Position numbers and translations under genes: made by a program
Shown: piece by piece, positions 26,550 through 34,840 of the stretch
How the letters are laid out: the number at the start of each line of letters is the position of its first letter
Position numbering within the stretch: position 1 is the first letter of the stretch
The notes under the pieces: generated by a model
The model's input: the letters and a program-made list of their open reading frames with translations, nothing else
What the model was told of the DNA's origin: nothing
Database searches by the model: none
Assembly (NCBI GenBank): GCA_002478865.1
Contig: DLJZ01000015.1
Location: 1 to 64,000 of the forward strand
From: Hungatella sp. UBA7603
GTDB lineage: Bacteria > Bacillota > Clostridia > Lachnospirales > Lachnospiraceae
Direction: 5' to 3'
Length of the DNA stretch: 64,000 bases

Positions 26550-26989
26550 TGATCTTCTCCCATAAATTATCATAATTATCCGATTCATTTGCCTGCATGA
26601 ATCATTTTATTGTAACTTCCATGAAACAAAAAAAGAATCACTATTAAAGCGATTATACTTCCTATTTGAATAACTTGCAATGCTTTCCTGTTAAACCTAC
26701 ATAGTTTAAATAAAGTACCGTTATTCTAAAACATTTAAAGTTTATCTTAATCCTAACAATGCGTAAATTTCACCTAGTAGTTTGCAAGTAAAAGGGGTAA
26801 CCCAATTACCAAAAACCACACTCATAAGGCATTAGTAACCTTGTAATTTAATACAAAAACAAGGACATTAGAACCGTATCTCTACAGTCATAATGTCCTT
26901 ATTTTAATGGTGTAATCAATTTACTTAATCAAGTATAAACTCTTTTATTAGTTCAACTATCTCAAATATTAATCATATTTCACACAGAA
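26550..26989. other. AT-rich intergenic region
   Basis: No gene seen. It holds the leuS terminator hairpin at 26871 and the presumed promoter of the small minus-strand gene, though no well-spaced -35/-10 pair stands out. No tRNA-like fold found by eye. Confidence 0.4.
26871..26900 (-). terminator. leuS terminator, copy 3 of the GGACATTA-stem family
   Basis: AAGGACATTA pairs with TAATGTCCTT; on the minus strand the stem is followed by GTTTTTG, about 90 bp after the leuS stop. Confidence 0.65.
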
Positions 26990-29404
26990 CTATTTACAAA
27001 CCACATTAATAATTCTGCCTGGAACGTAAATTTCTTTTACAATGGTTCCTGTAATTTTATCAAGAATCAGTTCCTTACCTGCTAATATGGCAGCTTCCTT
27101 AGATACATCAGCAGGAAGCTTAACCACTGCCTTTGTCTTACCATTTACTTGGACTGCAATCTCAACTTCATCATCTTTCATTGCTTCCTGATCACATTCA
27201 GGCCACTGATCATGGAAAACTGAATCAGTTCCACCAAGCTGGTTCCATAATTCTTCACCGATATGAGGAGCAAATGGAGCAAGTAAAACCACGAAGGTCT
27301 TAAGTGTCTCTTTATCAATGCCGCCTGTCTTCTTAGCAAGTTCAATGAATTTATTGTTATATTCCATGAAACCGGAAATTACAGTATTTAAATTAAACTG
27401 ATTGAATCTCTGATCAATATCAAAGATCATCTTATTACGAAGACGGATCATGTCTCTGGTTGGTTCTATGTCCTTTTTGCTGCTTTCTGCAACTAAATTC
27501 CAGAAACGGTTTAAGAAACGGCTGACTCCTTCAATACCTCTGTCATCCCATTCCGCATCCAAATCTGGTGGTCCAACGAAAAGCTCATACATACGAAGAG
27601 AATCACAGCCATAATCACGAACCAGTTCATCAGGAGAAACTACATTTCCCTTTGACTTACTCATCTTGATTCCATTCTTTCCAGTAATCATACCCTGGTT
27701 GAACAGTTTTACGAACGGCTCATCAAAATCTACCACTCCAATGTCATTTAAAAACTTGGTGTAGAAACGGGAATATAACAGATGAAGCACTGCATGCTCT
27801 ACGCCGCCGATATACATGTCTACTGGAAGGAATTTATCTGCTTTTTCTCTGGAAACCAGCTCATTGTCATTGTGGCTATCTACATAACGAAGGAAGTACC
27901 AAGAGGAACCAGCCCACTGTGGCATGGTATTGGTTTCTCTCTTAGCTGCGCCGCCACACTGAGGACAGGTCGTATTCACCCATTCTTCAATGTCTGCTAA
28001 AGGTGATTCCCCTGTTCCGGTTGGCTGATAGGTTTCAACCTCTGGAAGTGTGAGTGGAAGCTGATCTTCTGGAACCGGTACATTGCCGCAATGTGGGCAA
28101 TGAATGATAGGAATTGGTTCTCCCCAATAACGCTGTCTGGAAAATACCCAGTCACGAAGTTTGAAGTTTTCTGTTTTCTTGCCAAGACCTCTCTCTTCAA
28201 TCATAGCAGGTGCTTCTTTTTTAAGAACAGAAGATTCCATACCGTTCCATTCTCCGGAATTGATCATGATTCCGCTGGCATCGGTATATGGTTCTGTCAT
28301 GTTCTCAATTTCTTTTCCGTCCTTTGCAATAACCTGGATAATCGGAACATTATATTTCTTTGCGAACTCGAAATCTCTATCATCATGAGCTGGTACACAC
28401 ATGATAGCACCTGTTCCATAATCAGCAAGAACATAATCAGAAAGCCAGATCGGTACCTTGGCACCATTCAACGGATTGGTGGCATAACTTCCAGTAAATA
28501 CGCCAGTCTTTTCTTTGTCCTGAAGACGGTCTACATTGGATTTCATGGAAGAATCATAAATATAAGCCTCCACTGCTTCCTTATTCTCAGGAGTAGCAAG
28601 GGATGCTGCAAGACCATGCTCTGGTGCCAATACCATAAAAGTAGCACCAAATAAAGTATCAGGTCTTGTGGTATATACGGTAATCGCTTCGTCTCTTCCT
28701 TCTACCTTGAAATCGATCTCAGCGCCGTAAGATTTACCAATCCAGTCTGTCTGCATCTTTTTCACTTTATCCGGCCAGTCCAGCTTATCTAAATCACCTA
28801 ACAATCTGTCCGCATAAGCAGTGATCTTTAACATCCACTGTCTTAAATTCTTTTTTGTTACAGGAGTTGCGCAACGTTCGCAGCAGCCATTTACTACTTC
28901 TTCATTGGCAAGACCTGTCTTACAGGAAGGACACCAGTTGATTGGGAATTCCTTTTCGTAAGCCAATCCCTTTTTAAACATCTGAACAAAGATCCACTGA
29001 GTCCACTTGTAAAACTTAGGATCTGTGGTATTGACCTCCATATCCCAGTCGTACACGGCTGAAATCTCATCAATCTGACGTTTGATATTTGATACGTTTT
29101 CTGCTGTGGATTTTGCCGGATGGACTCCCATCTTAATGGCATAATTCTCTGCAGGAAGGCCAAAGGCATCCCAACCCATAGGATGGATCACATAATGTCC
29201 TTTTAAAATCTGATAACGGCTCCAAACATCAGAAATTACATACCCTCTCCAGTGACCTACATGAAGACCGCTGCCTGACGGATATGGAAACATATCCAAA
29301 CAATAATATTTTGGTTTTTTTCCATCGTTAACATTGATGGGGGCTTTCGCCCAGTTCTCCCGCCATTTCTTTTCAATGGAACTGTGATTGTAAGATGTTG
29401 CCAT
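26990..29404 (-). CDS. leuS: Leucyl-tRNA synthetase
   Basis: Charges tRNA-Leu. 804 residues, the bacterial length. Class I signature HVGH at residues 48-51 (in YPSGSGLHVGH), zinc-binding CPSC..CCERC near 157-178, the CP1 editing domain with TTRPDTLFGATF and the DHDDRDFEF segment, KMSKS near residue 575 (GIKMSKSKGNV), and a C-terminal anticodon-binding part. AAAGGAGG lies before the ATG. Expression is controlled by a leucine T-box in the leader. Confidence 0.98.
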   Translation of the reverse strand: MATSYNHSSIEKKWRENWAKAPINVNDGKKPKYYCLDMFPYPSGSGLHVGHWRGYVISDVWSRYQILKGHYVIHPMGWDAFGLPAENYAIKMGVHPAKSTAENVSNIKRQIDEISAVYDWDMEVNTTDPKFYKWTQWIFVQMFKKGLAYEKEFPINWCPSCKTGLANEEVVNGCCERCATPVTKKNLRQWMLKITAYADRLLGDLDKLDWPDKVKKMQTDWIGKSYGAEIDFKVEGRDEAITVYTTRPDTLFGATFMVLAPEHGLAASLATPENKEAVEAYIYDSSMKSNVDRLQDKEKTGVFTGSYATNPLNGAKVPIWLSDYVLADYGTGAIMCVPAHDDRDFEFAKKYNVPIIQVIAKDGKEIENMTEPYTDASGIMINSGEWNGMESSVLKKEAPAMIEERGLGKKTENFKLRDWVFSRQRYWGEPIPIIHCPHCGNVPVPEDQLPLTLPEVETYQPTGTGESPLADIEEWVNTTCPQCGGAAKRETNTMPQWAGSSWYFLRYVDSHNDNELVSREKADKFLPVDMYIGGVEHAVLHLLYSRFYTKFLNDIGVVDFDEPFVKLFNQGMITGKNGIKMSKSKGNVVSPDELVRDYGCDSLRMYELFVGPPDLDAEWDDRGIEGVSRFLNRFWNLVAESSKKDIEPTRDMIRLRNKMIFDIDQRFNQFNLNTVISGFMEYNNKFIELAKKTGGIDKETLKTFVVLLAPFAPHIGEELWNQLGGTDSVFHDQWPECDQEAMKDDEVEIAVQVNGKTKAVVKLPADVSKEAAILAGKELILDKITGTIVKEIYVPGRIINVVCK

Positions 29405-29454
29405 AATATTTCCTCCTTTTAACTAGGGCTATCCCTTTCATTTAATGTCTGAGG

Positions 29455-29730
29455 AACAAAAAAAGCGCCTCAGGCCATTATAAAATCAGCCATAGAGACG
29501 CAGATTCATCCGCGTGGTACCACTCTATTTCATACAATACTCGTATGCTCTCAATTGGATATGAAATTCATATCCTCCCGCTATAACGGTCGGGTTTCCG
29601 GCAATACCTACGCAGAAAAAGTTTTTCCTTCAGTACGCTACTCAAAGGCCAGTTCAGCAATCGTCCCCAACCAGCTCTCACCTACCGCTGGCTCTCTGCA
29701 TGTTTCAGACTACTTACTACTCCTAATCAC
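29455..29730 (-). promoter_or_regulatory. T-box leader, leucine specific
   Basis: On the minus strand: an AGAGAGCC...GGTAGGTGAGAGC stem I region, the specifier region GAA-CTG-GCCTTTGAG with CTG (Leu) at 29652-29650, the T-box AGAGTGGTACCACGCGG near 29525-29509, and a GC-rich terminator stem ending in GAGGCGC followed by seven T. Uncharged tRNA-Leu would stabilise the antiterminator and turn leuS on. The specifier codon agrees with the gene downstream, which confirms the reading. Confidence 0.92.
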
Positions 29731-29785
29731 TGTATTTTTGCTAACTGTAAATGTAACATAATAGAAGAACTGTGTCAACCGCATT

Positions 29786-30700
29786 TTACCGTATCTGGGA
29801 AAGAACAAAGGTTACGGTAGAAAGTAGGAAAAAGAAAATCATACCGAAGTTTAAGAACAAAGTCTGAAAACTCCCTCTCCCCCAAATCTCCTTTTGCCCT
29901 GGTTGGAATTCAAGGTTTTTTCGGTTTTGAAAGAAAATAACGGTACCTGCTGCCACTGCTATAAGCATAATGATTGAATAAATGGGAGTCAGCCACAGAA
30001 CTTTCTGAACCTTTAATCCAAGTATGGAACCAATGAAATTGATTGCCATATGAAAAAGGATTGTATAACGGAGTTTTCCCGTGTGTATATAAATATATGC
30101 AAGTACAATGCCAATAAAAAATGCATAAAAAAACTGATAGAAATTGCCGTGGCTAAGTCCAAAGATAAAACCAGACACAACGATAGCCGCTTTGTCACCA
30201 TAAACTCTTACCCGGTCAATTAACACCTTGCGAAACAGGATCTCTTCAAAAACAGGTGCCATAATTACCATGACAAGTACAATTGCCCAACCGCTCAGAC
30301 CATTTAAAATCTCTGCCACAGGGTTTACCATAGGTCTTCCCTGCAAAACAGATACCACTTTCATCAATGCAAGCCCCATTAAGTTGCCAACATACAGACC
30401 ACTCATGCAGACCAAAAAGCCTGCAAACAGTGTTTTTGCGCTCACTTTTTCAGTGTTCGTACTTTGGGATACAGGCATATCTTGGATTATGAGATACGAG
30501 ATTCCACCTCCCACTACATAATTAGCCAGTGAACTAACAACGATGTACCAGTTTCCTAAGGGAATATGAATGTTAAAGATTGATAACACTGCAATAAACG
30601 TCCCAAATCCAAGTTGCAATAAAAGAGTTGTTGCTATAAAAGCCCCATACCCAAATCCAATTCTGGAAAATGCCTTTATTACCTTTTTTTTGTCTTCCAC
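29786..30700 (-). CDS. CPBP-family intramembrane glutamic protease
   Basis: 304 residues, about eight helices. The CPBP (Abi) motifs are intact: EEILFRKVLIDR (motif 1, catalytic Glu pair plus Arg), FGLSHGNFYQF (motif 2, Phe-His) and HMAINFIGS (motif 3). Related proteins process CAAX-like or bacteriocin peptides; the substrate here is unknown. I chose a GTG start at 30700 with GGAGGG upstream. The frame stays open 43 codons further, but that stretch contains a GC-rich terminator hairpin for the preceding gene, so it is not coding. Confidence 0.82.
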   Translation of the reverse strand: MEDKKKVIKAFSRIGFGYGAFIATTLLLQLGFGTFIAVLSIFNIHIPLGNWYIVVSSLANYVVGGGISYLIIQDMPVSQSTNTEKVSAKTLFAGFLVCMSGLYVGNLMGLALMKVVSVLQGRPMVNPVAEILNGLSGWAIVLVMVIMAPVFEEILFRKVLIDRVRVYGDKAAIVVSGFIFGLSHGNFYQFFYAFFIGIVLAYIYIHTGKLRYTILFHMAINFIGSILGLKVQKVLWLTPIYSIIMLIAVAAGTVIFFQNRKNLEFQPGQKEIWGRGSFQTLFLNFGMIFFFLLSTVTFVLSQIR

Positions 30701-30797
30701 GATTGATTGATCCCTCCTGCTAGTTGTTAATAGTCTACCATAGTTGGGGCGAAAGCGCAATTCTTCTAGCATTGCTGGGTGTTTTAAGACACAATAA

Positions 30798-30821
30798 GAG
30801 GCGGCAAATGTTTGCCGCCTC
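30798..30821 (-). terminator. Hairpin after the EF-G-like gene
   Basis: GAGGCGGCAAA and TTTGCCGCCTC form an 11-bp perfect stem with a two-base centre; the T-tract is weak (TTATTGTG). It lies 32 bp after the stop codon. Confidence 0.65.
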
Positions 30822-30852
30822 CTAACCAACTATTTCCTTTGATTCTATTGTA

Positions 30853-32955
30853 TTAAGCAGTTCCTTTATCAACCTTTGAGGCCCGTTCTTCCACTTCTCT
30901 CTTCTGGATATCTCCAGGAGCCAGTTCATAACGACTAAATTCATATTCATACGTTCCCATACCGCCAGTCATAGAACGAAGATCCGTATTATAACCAAAC
31001 AATTCGGAAACTGGTATATCCGCTTCAATAATCTGCTTTCCGTGATGATCCGAATTCATACCAAGAACACGGCCTCTTCTCCGGTTTAAATCTCCCATAA
31101 CATCTCCGGTAAATTTATCAGGAACTCTTACCTTAAGGGAGGCAATTGGTTCTAATAAAACGGGATTTGCTTCCATAAATCCTTTTTTAAAGGCAGTGGT
31201 AGCCGCCATCTTAAAGGCCAATTCAGAGGAATCCACGGGATGGTAGGAACCATCTAAAAGCGTGGCCTTAAGACCAACCACTGGATAAGCAGCTAGCGGT
31301 CCCTTTAACACACATTCTGCTATACCCTTTTCGACTGCTGGGAAATAGTTTCTAGGTACAGAGCCACCAAAAACACTTTCCTCAAATATATAAGGTTTTT
31401 CCAAATCGTCGGAGGGTTCAAAGGACATCTTAACATCTCCATACTGCCCGTGTCCTCCGGACTGCTTTTTATATTTTCCCTGAACCTCTACTTTTTTACG
31501 TAAGGTCTCCCGGTACGCAAATTTAGGCTTGCTCAGTTCGATTTCAACTTTATAACGGTTTAACAGCTTGCTGACTGCTACTTCAAGCTGCTGGTCACCA
31601 ATGGCACATAATAGGGACTGGCGGTTCTCTGTATCGTTTACCACCTTTAAAGTCCAATCTTCTTCCGTTAGCTTTGATAAAGCATTCGAAACCTTATCAT
31701 CATCTCCCTTGGTTTTTGTGCGATAGCGCATGTATGTATAGGGAGTTGATATCTCTGGTTTATGATATACAATAGGAGCAGAACGAAGAGCTATGGTATC
31801 TCCTGTCTGGGTGACGTTAAGTTTTGAAACCGCTCCAATGTCACCTGCTCTTAATTCAGAAACCTCAATGGCTTCCTTTCCTCTTAGTACATATAACCTT
31901 CCAAGCTTCTCTTCTGAGTCCTTATTTACATTAAATATAATAGAATCAGGCTTTAATGTTCCAGTACAAATTTTAAGAAGAGAATATTTGCCGATAAATG
32001 GATCTACGACTGTTTTAAACACCCGAGCGGATAAAGAAACATTATCATTATATTTAGCGGTAAATCGTTCCCCTGTGGAAATATCCACGCCAATGCATTC
32101 GTAATGATCTGGAGCAGGGAAATACTTATCAATTGCCTGAAGCACCATCTTTGCTCCCTGGGCATTAAGGCCTGACCCTAACATGACCGGAACAATATTG
32201 CCTTCAATGACGTGCTCCCTAAGAGCTGATGATATCTCATCCAGGGTGAATTCTTCCCCTGTGAAATAACGTTCCATGTATTCTTCGCTGGTCTCTGCTA
32301 CCGCTTCCATAAGAGCTTCCCGAGCTATTACTAGGTTCTTCTGACTGTACTCCGGAATCTCACATTCCACATAATCACTATTGACCGTAAAACGTCTTCC
32401 TGCCATCTTTACTACGTTGACAAAACCGATAAACTTCTCATTCTCACGGATGGGAAGATGAAAGGGTGCAATTTTTCTTCCAAATTCCTTCTCCAGCTTA
32501 AGGAGAAGTTCCCGGAAGCTTGCCTGATCATCATCCATATTGGTCACAAAGAAAAGTCTAGGAAGCTTGTACTTCTCACATATCTCCCATGCCTTATATG
32601 TCCCAACTTCAATTCCTGCCTTGCAGTTAACAACTATTACAGCTGCATCCGCTACACTGATGGCCTCTTCGACCTCTCCTACAAAATCAAAATACCCGGG
32701 AGTATCAAGCAAGTTAACCTTTATGGGTCCATCTTCTCCTTCATACTCCAAAGGAATCAGAGAAGTTGAGATAGAAAACTGTCTCTTGGTCTCTTCTTTG
32801 TCATAATCGCTGATGGTATTACCATCGATAATTTTACCCATTCTGCCAATGGCTCCGGTCACGTATGCCATCGCTTCAGCCAGTGTGGTTTTACCGGCTC
32901 CCCCGTGCCCCAATAAGGCAACGTTGCGGATCTGTTTGGTTCCATACACGTTCAT
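30853..32955 (-). CDS. EF-G paralogue (translation-factor GTPase)
   Basis: 700 residues, all five EF-G domains. G motifs: GHGGAGKTTL near residue 16, switch I QFSISTSL where true EF-G has RGITI, DTPGYFDF, and TNMDDD in place of NKMD. Domain IV carries SGGHGQYGDVKMSFEP, and domain V ends GMGTYEYEFSRYELAP. The altered switch I suggests the fusA2/EF-G2-like clade rather than the housekeeping factor, which usually sits with rps genes; this copy stands alone. Roles reported for such paralogues include ribosome recycling or unknown. AGGAGG is 7 nt before the ATG at 32955. Confidence 0.85.
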   Translation of the reverse strand: MNVYGTKQIRNVALLGHGGAGKTTLAEAMAYVTGAIGRMGKIIDGNTISDYDKEETKRQFSISTSLIPLEYEGEDGPIKVNLLDTPGYFDFVGEVEEAISVADAAVIVVNCKAGIEVGTYKAWEICEKYKLPRLFFVTNMDDDQASFRELLLKLEKEFGRKIAPFHLPIRENEKFIGFVNVVKMAGRRFTVNSDYVECEIPEYSQKNLVIAREALMEAVAETSEEYMERYFTGEEFTLDEISSALREHVIEGNIVPVMLGSGLNAQGAKMVLQAIDKYFPAPDHYECIGVDISTGERFTAKYNDNVSLSARVFKTVVDPFIGKYSLLKICTGTLKPDSIIFNVNKDSEEKLGRLYVLRGKEAIEVSELRAGDIGAVSKLNVTQTGDTIALRSAPIVYHKPEISTPYTYMRYRTKTKGDDDKVSNALSKLTEEDWTLKVVNDTENRQSLLCAIGDQQLEVAVSKLLNRYKVEIELSKPKFAYRETLRKKVEVQGKYKKQSGGHGQYGDVKMSFEPSDDLEKPYIFEESVFGGSVPRNYFPAVEKGIAECVLKGPLAAYPVVGLKATLLDGSYHPVDSSELAFKMAATTAFKKGFMEANPVLLEPIASLKVRVPDKFTGDVMGDLNRRRGRVLGMNSDHHGKQIIEADIPVSELFGYNTDLRSMTGGMGTYEYEFSRYELAPGDIQKREVEERASKVDKGTA

Positions 32956-32993
32956 AAGCATTCCTCCTGTTCCGTATTTAAGTCTATGATAAT

Positions 32994-33022
32994 ATTTTAC
33001 TAAAAATGTCGTATAATTGCAA
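32994..33022 (-). promoter_or_regulatory. Promoter of the EF-G-like gene
   Basis: On the minus strand TTGCAA and TAAAAT are 17 nt apart, ~40 nt before the start codon. Confidence 0.5.
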
Positions 33023-33072
33023 GCATGTCAAGCAATTTGCACAATTATTTTTCGACATTTTTCTTTTTCTGC

Positions 33073-33095
33073 AAAAAAAAGAGGGCTAAGCCCTC
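33073..33095 (-). terminator. Terminator of the wall-binding gene
   Basis: GAGGGCT and AGCCCTC form a tight stem; on the minus strand an eight-T run follows directly. Confidence 0.8.
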
Positions 33096-33109
33096 ATTCT
33101 CAGTTAATC

Positions 33110-33502
33110 TTATTCATAAAAACTTTTGTTCAGTTTCCCACTAGATTCAAAGTAATAGTAAGTCTGTCCAATATAGATTGGACCAGTTACCATATGACCA
33201 TCAGCTTCAAAATAAAACCAGTCATCACTAACTTGCTGCCAGCCTGTAACCATGTAACCATCCTGATCAAAATAATACCATATGCTTTCCACGGCTCCAA
33301 AGCAGCCCTTTGCATAGGAACCATCGCTGTTTTTTAACCTCCAGCCGTCCAATTCCTTCTGCCAGCCAAACGCAGAAGCGTCTGAATTTGTCTGGGCCAT
33401 GGCTTCCATCTGAACAGGGGTCCCGGGCATACATGTCATAGCTCCAATTAAAAGCATACTGCATGTCCCATAGGCAGCCAGTTTTTTCCATAATGTTCTC
33501 AT
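33110..33502 (-). CDS. Small secreted protein with cell-wall-binding (choline-binding type) repeats
   Basis: 130 residues. A signal peptide (basic MRTLWKKL, hydrophobic MLLIGAMTCMPG) is followed by about four CW-binding repeats with the aromatic pattern WYYFDQDGYMVTGWQ, WFYFEADGHMVTGP, YYYFESSGKL. Such repeats bind choline or glucan-like wall polymers; here there is no enzymatic domain. GGAGGG precedes the ATG at 33502; the frame is open 13 codons further. It begins 45 bp after the retron reverse transcriptase, same strand, but a promoter (TTGATC, 18 nt, TATAAT) lies between, so it is probably not part of the retron. Confidence 0.75.
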   Translation of the reverse strand: MRTLWKKLAAYGTCSMLLIGAMTCMPGTPVQMEAMAQTNSDASAFGWQKELDGWRLKNSDGSYAKGCFGAVESIWYYFDQDGYMVTGWQQVSDDWFYFEADGHMVTGPIYIGQTYYYFESSGKLNKSFYE

Positions 33503-33527
33503 ATCTTTCCCTCCACCTGTTTTATCT

Positions 33528-33557
33528 ATTATATCAGACAATCCCCCTAACGATCAA
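33528..33557 (-). promoter_or_regulatory. Promoter of the wall-binding gene
   Basis: On the minus strand TTGATC and a perfect TATAAT are 18 nt apart; the -35 lies in the last codons of the reverse transcriptase. Confidence 0.5.
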
Positions 33558-34527
33558 GTATACTTCGTATCTTTCCTTCCGCCTGCTTAAACCACAGATC
33601 CTGAGGATTAATAAATAGTAGGTAATTGATCTTTCCAAGAAGGGAAAACAGATAGTGACGCTCATTTTCTGCTTTAGACTCTTCTCTCCCGGTCATCGTA
33701 ATATGAGACTTCACTCCATATTTCAGGCAGTAATACACCTCTTGGCGCAATCTCCTTCTGTAATCGGGTGAAACACGGGGTCTTTCATTGACCACAATTC
33801 CTGTTACCGTCTGTCTTCTTCCAGACGAAAGAATCTTGGTTTTCTCCCGATTCAAAGCAAAGCCCATAGCTTCTAAAAATCCAGATACTTTATTGATCAC
33901 ATGTCCAGGCTGAAAATCTCCTGAAAAGGTCATATCATCACAATATCTTGTATAGGAAATATTCTTTTCCTCGCACCATACCTTCATATAATCATCAAAT
34001 GGCTTCATAACCAAATTGGAAATAACAGGAGAAGAAGGTGCTCCTTGAGGAAGATAATCATGATAACAGCAAAGAGCTGTCAGCAAAGTTCCCACAGTTG
34101 GTGGAAAATACTTGCTGGAAAATGCGCCATTTAAAACCATTGGAAACGTGATACTTCCAAAAAAATCTTCTATATCTAGCTTAAGTACCAATCGCTTCCC
34201 TGTATGAACCGAAGCATTCTTAAGCACAGAGGTTCCTTTGCAATACGCAGACGCACAAGAAGATAATCTAAACTCAGACAATACATTCTTTGCAATATTT
34301 CTCTGAATCATCTTTAATAAATCATCTGGCACCAAAAGCTGGCGCTTTGTTCCATCACTTTTGGGTATCATAGCCGTATGGTAATGGCGTTCCGTATGAT
34401 TGCTGACTCCATAAAGACATGCAATTACTTTTTGATCCGGCCAGTCCTCGCCCAAAAGCTGAAAAGATAATAACATGTCCTGGCAATGCTTTTTTGTACT
34501 ATATTTCCAAAGTTCAGTCTGATACAT
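33547..34527 (-). CDS. Retron reverse transcriptase
   Basis: 326-residue RNA-directed DNA polymerase that would copy part of its own leader RNA into branched msDNA. RT motifs in order: PKSDGTKRQLLVP (~55-67), CASAYCKGTS (91-100), DIEDFFGSI (118-126), LPQGAPSSPVISN (159-171), YCDD (195-198, catalytic Asp pair), EKTKILSSGRR (228-238). Two retron hallmarks are present: NASVH at 104-108 (NAxxH in region X) and VTG at 241-243. There is no maturase or endonuclease domain as in group II introns and no fused effector; the C-terminus (after ~260) is the usual thumb. GGAGGGG is 8 nt before the ATG. A 200-nt inverted-repeat-bounded leader lies just upstream. It has no recognisable partner protein. Not a diversity-generating element: no template/variable repeat pair or variable protein was seen. 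Confidence 0.93.
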   Translation of the reverse strand: MYQTELWKYSTKKHCQDMLLSFQLLGEDWPDQKVIACLYGVSNHTERHYHTAMIPKSDGTKRQLLVPDDLLKMIQRNIAKNVLSEFRLSSCASAYCKGTSVLKNASVHTGKRLVLKLDIEDFFGSITFPMVLNGAFSSKYFPPTVGTLLTALCCYHDYLPQGAPSSPVISNLVMKPFDDYMKVWCEEKNISYTRYCDDMTFSGDFQPGHVINKVSGFLEAMGFALNREKTKILSSGRRQTVTGIVVNERPRVSPDYRRRLRQEVYYCLKYGVKSHITMTGREESKAENERHYLFSLLGKINYLLFINPQDLWFKQAEGKIRSILDR

Positions 34528-34564
34528 AGGCCATACCCCTCCGCTCTGTCTGTAATCTAGAAAT

Positions 34565-34764
34565 ATAACAGCAGAAGCAATACTAAAATGATACCGTAAG
34601 ATGCGAAGACGTACGCGCGCATGTCCTGCACATGCGTATGCACATGCAATGTGCGGAAGTACTTCGTAGCAGATTGCGGTCTATTGTAATCCTATGATAA
34701 TCCGAACAACGACTCGCTGCCCAGCCGGCTGTTTTCCCGGAAAAACTATAACTTCTGCTGTTAT
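34565..34764 (-). ncRNA. Retron msr-msd RNA
   Basis: Bounded by a perfect 13-bp inverted repeat: ATAACAGCAGAAG at the 5' end (a1, 34764-34752) and CTTCTGCTGTTAT at the 3' end (a2, 34577-34565), with 174 nt between. The 5' half holds short hairpins (GTTTTT-CCGG-GAAAAC near 34746-34731; CAGCG-AGT-CGTTG near 34719-34707), the layout of msr. The 3' half, ~34680-34593, is one long imperfect, GC-rich stem (ACCG...CGGT outside, CGAAG...CTTCG inside, GCACAT/ATGTGC at the tip), as expected of msd. The branching guanosine is not certain; AGC inside a1 is one candidate. No reading frame of note overlaps. Ends are drawn at the repeat and may differ by several bases. Confidence 0.88.
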
Positions 34765-34771
34765 GTCAAAT

Positions 34772-34800
34772 ATTCTATCACATAATATTTTTTTAATCCA
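34772..34800 (-). promoter_or_regulatory. Candidate promoter of the retron
   Basis: On the minus strand TAGAAT serves as -10 with TGGATT 17 nt upstream (weak -35). The implied transcript start falls at about 34765, exactly where the a1 repeat begins, as expected for a retron RNA. Confidence 0.45.
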
Positions 34801-34840
34801 TCCTTTTCATGGCAATGAATGGTCTAAATACGAATTTACG

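Noticed and set aside
28091-28654. 187-codon open frame on the plus strand
   Set aside because: Antisense to leuS; composition reflects the complement of a coding strand.
29555-29761. 68-codon plus-strand frame
   Set aside because: Lies in the leuS T-box leader on the opposite strand.
30701-30829. N-terminal extension of the CPBP protease
   Set aside because: It spans a perfect 11-bp GC-rich terminator hairpin, and a ribosome site supports the GTG at 30700.
33547-34527. RT as part of a group II intron or diversity-generating retroelement
   Set aside because: No maturase (X) or endonuclease domain, no intron RNA-like domain V nearby, and no template/variable repeats; NAxxH and VTG motifs plus the flanked leader point to a retron.
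34565-34764. Region as attenuator or T-box of the aro operon
   Set aside because: The structure lies on the other side of the aro promoter, has no T-box or specifier, and its ends are the retron a1/a2 repeat.
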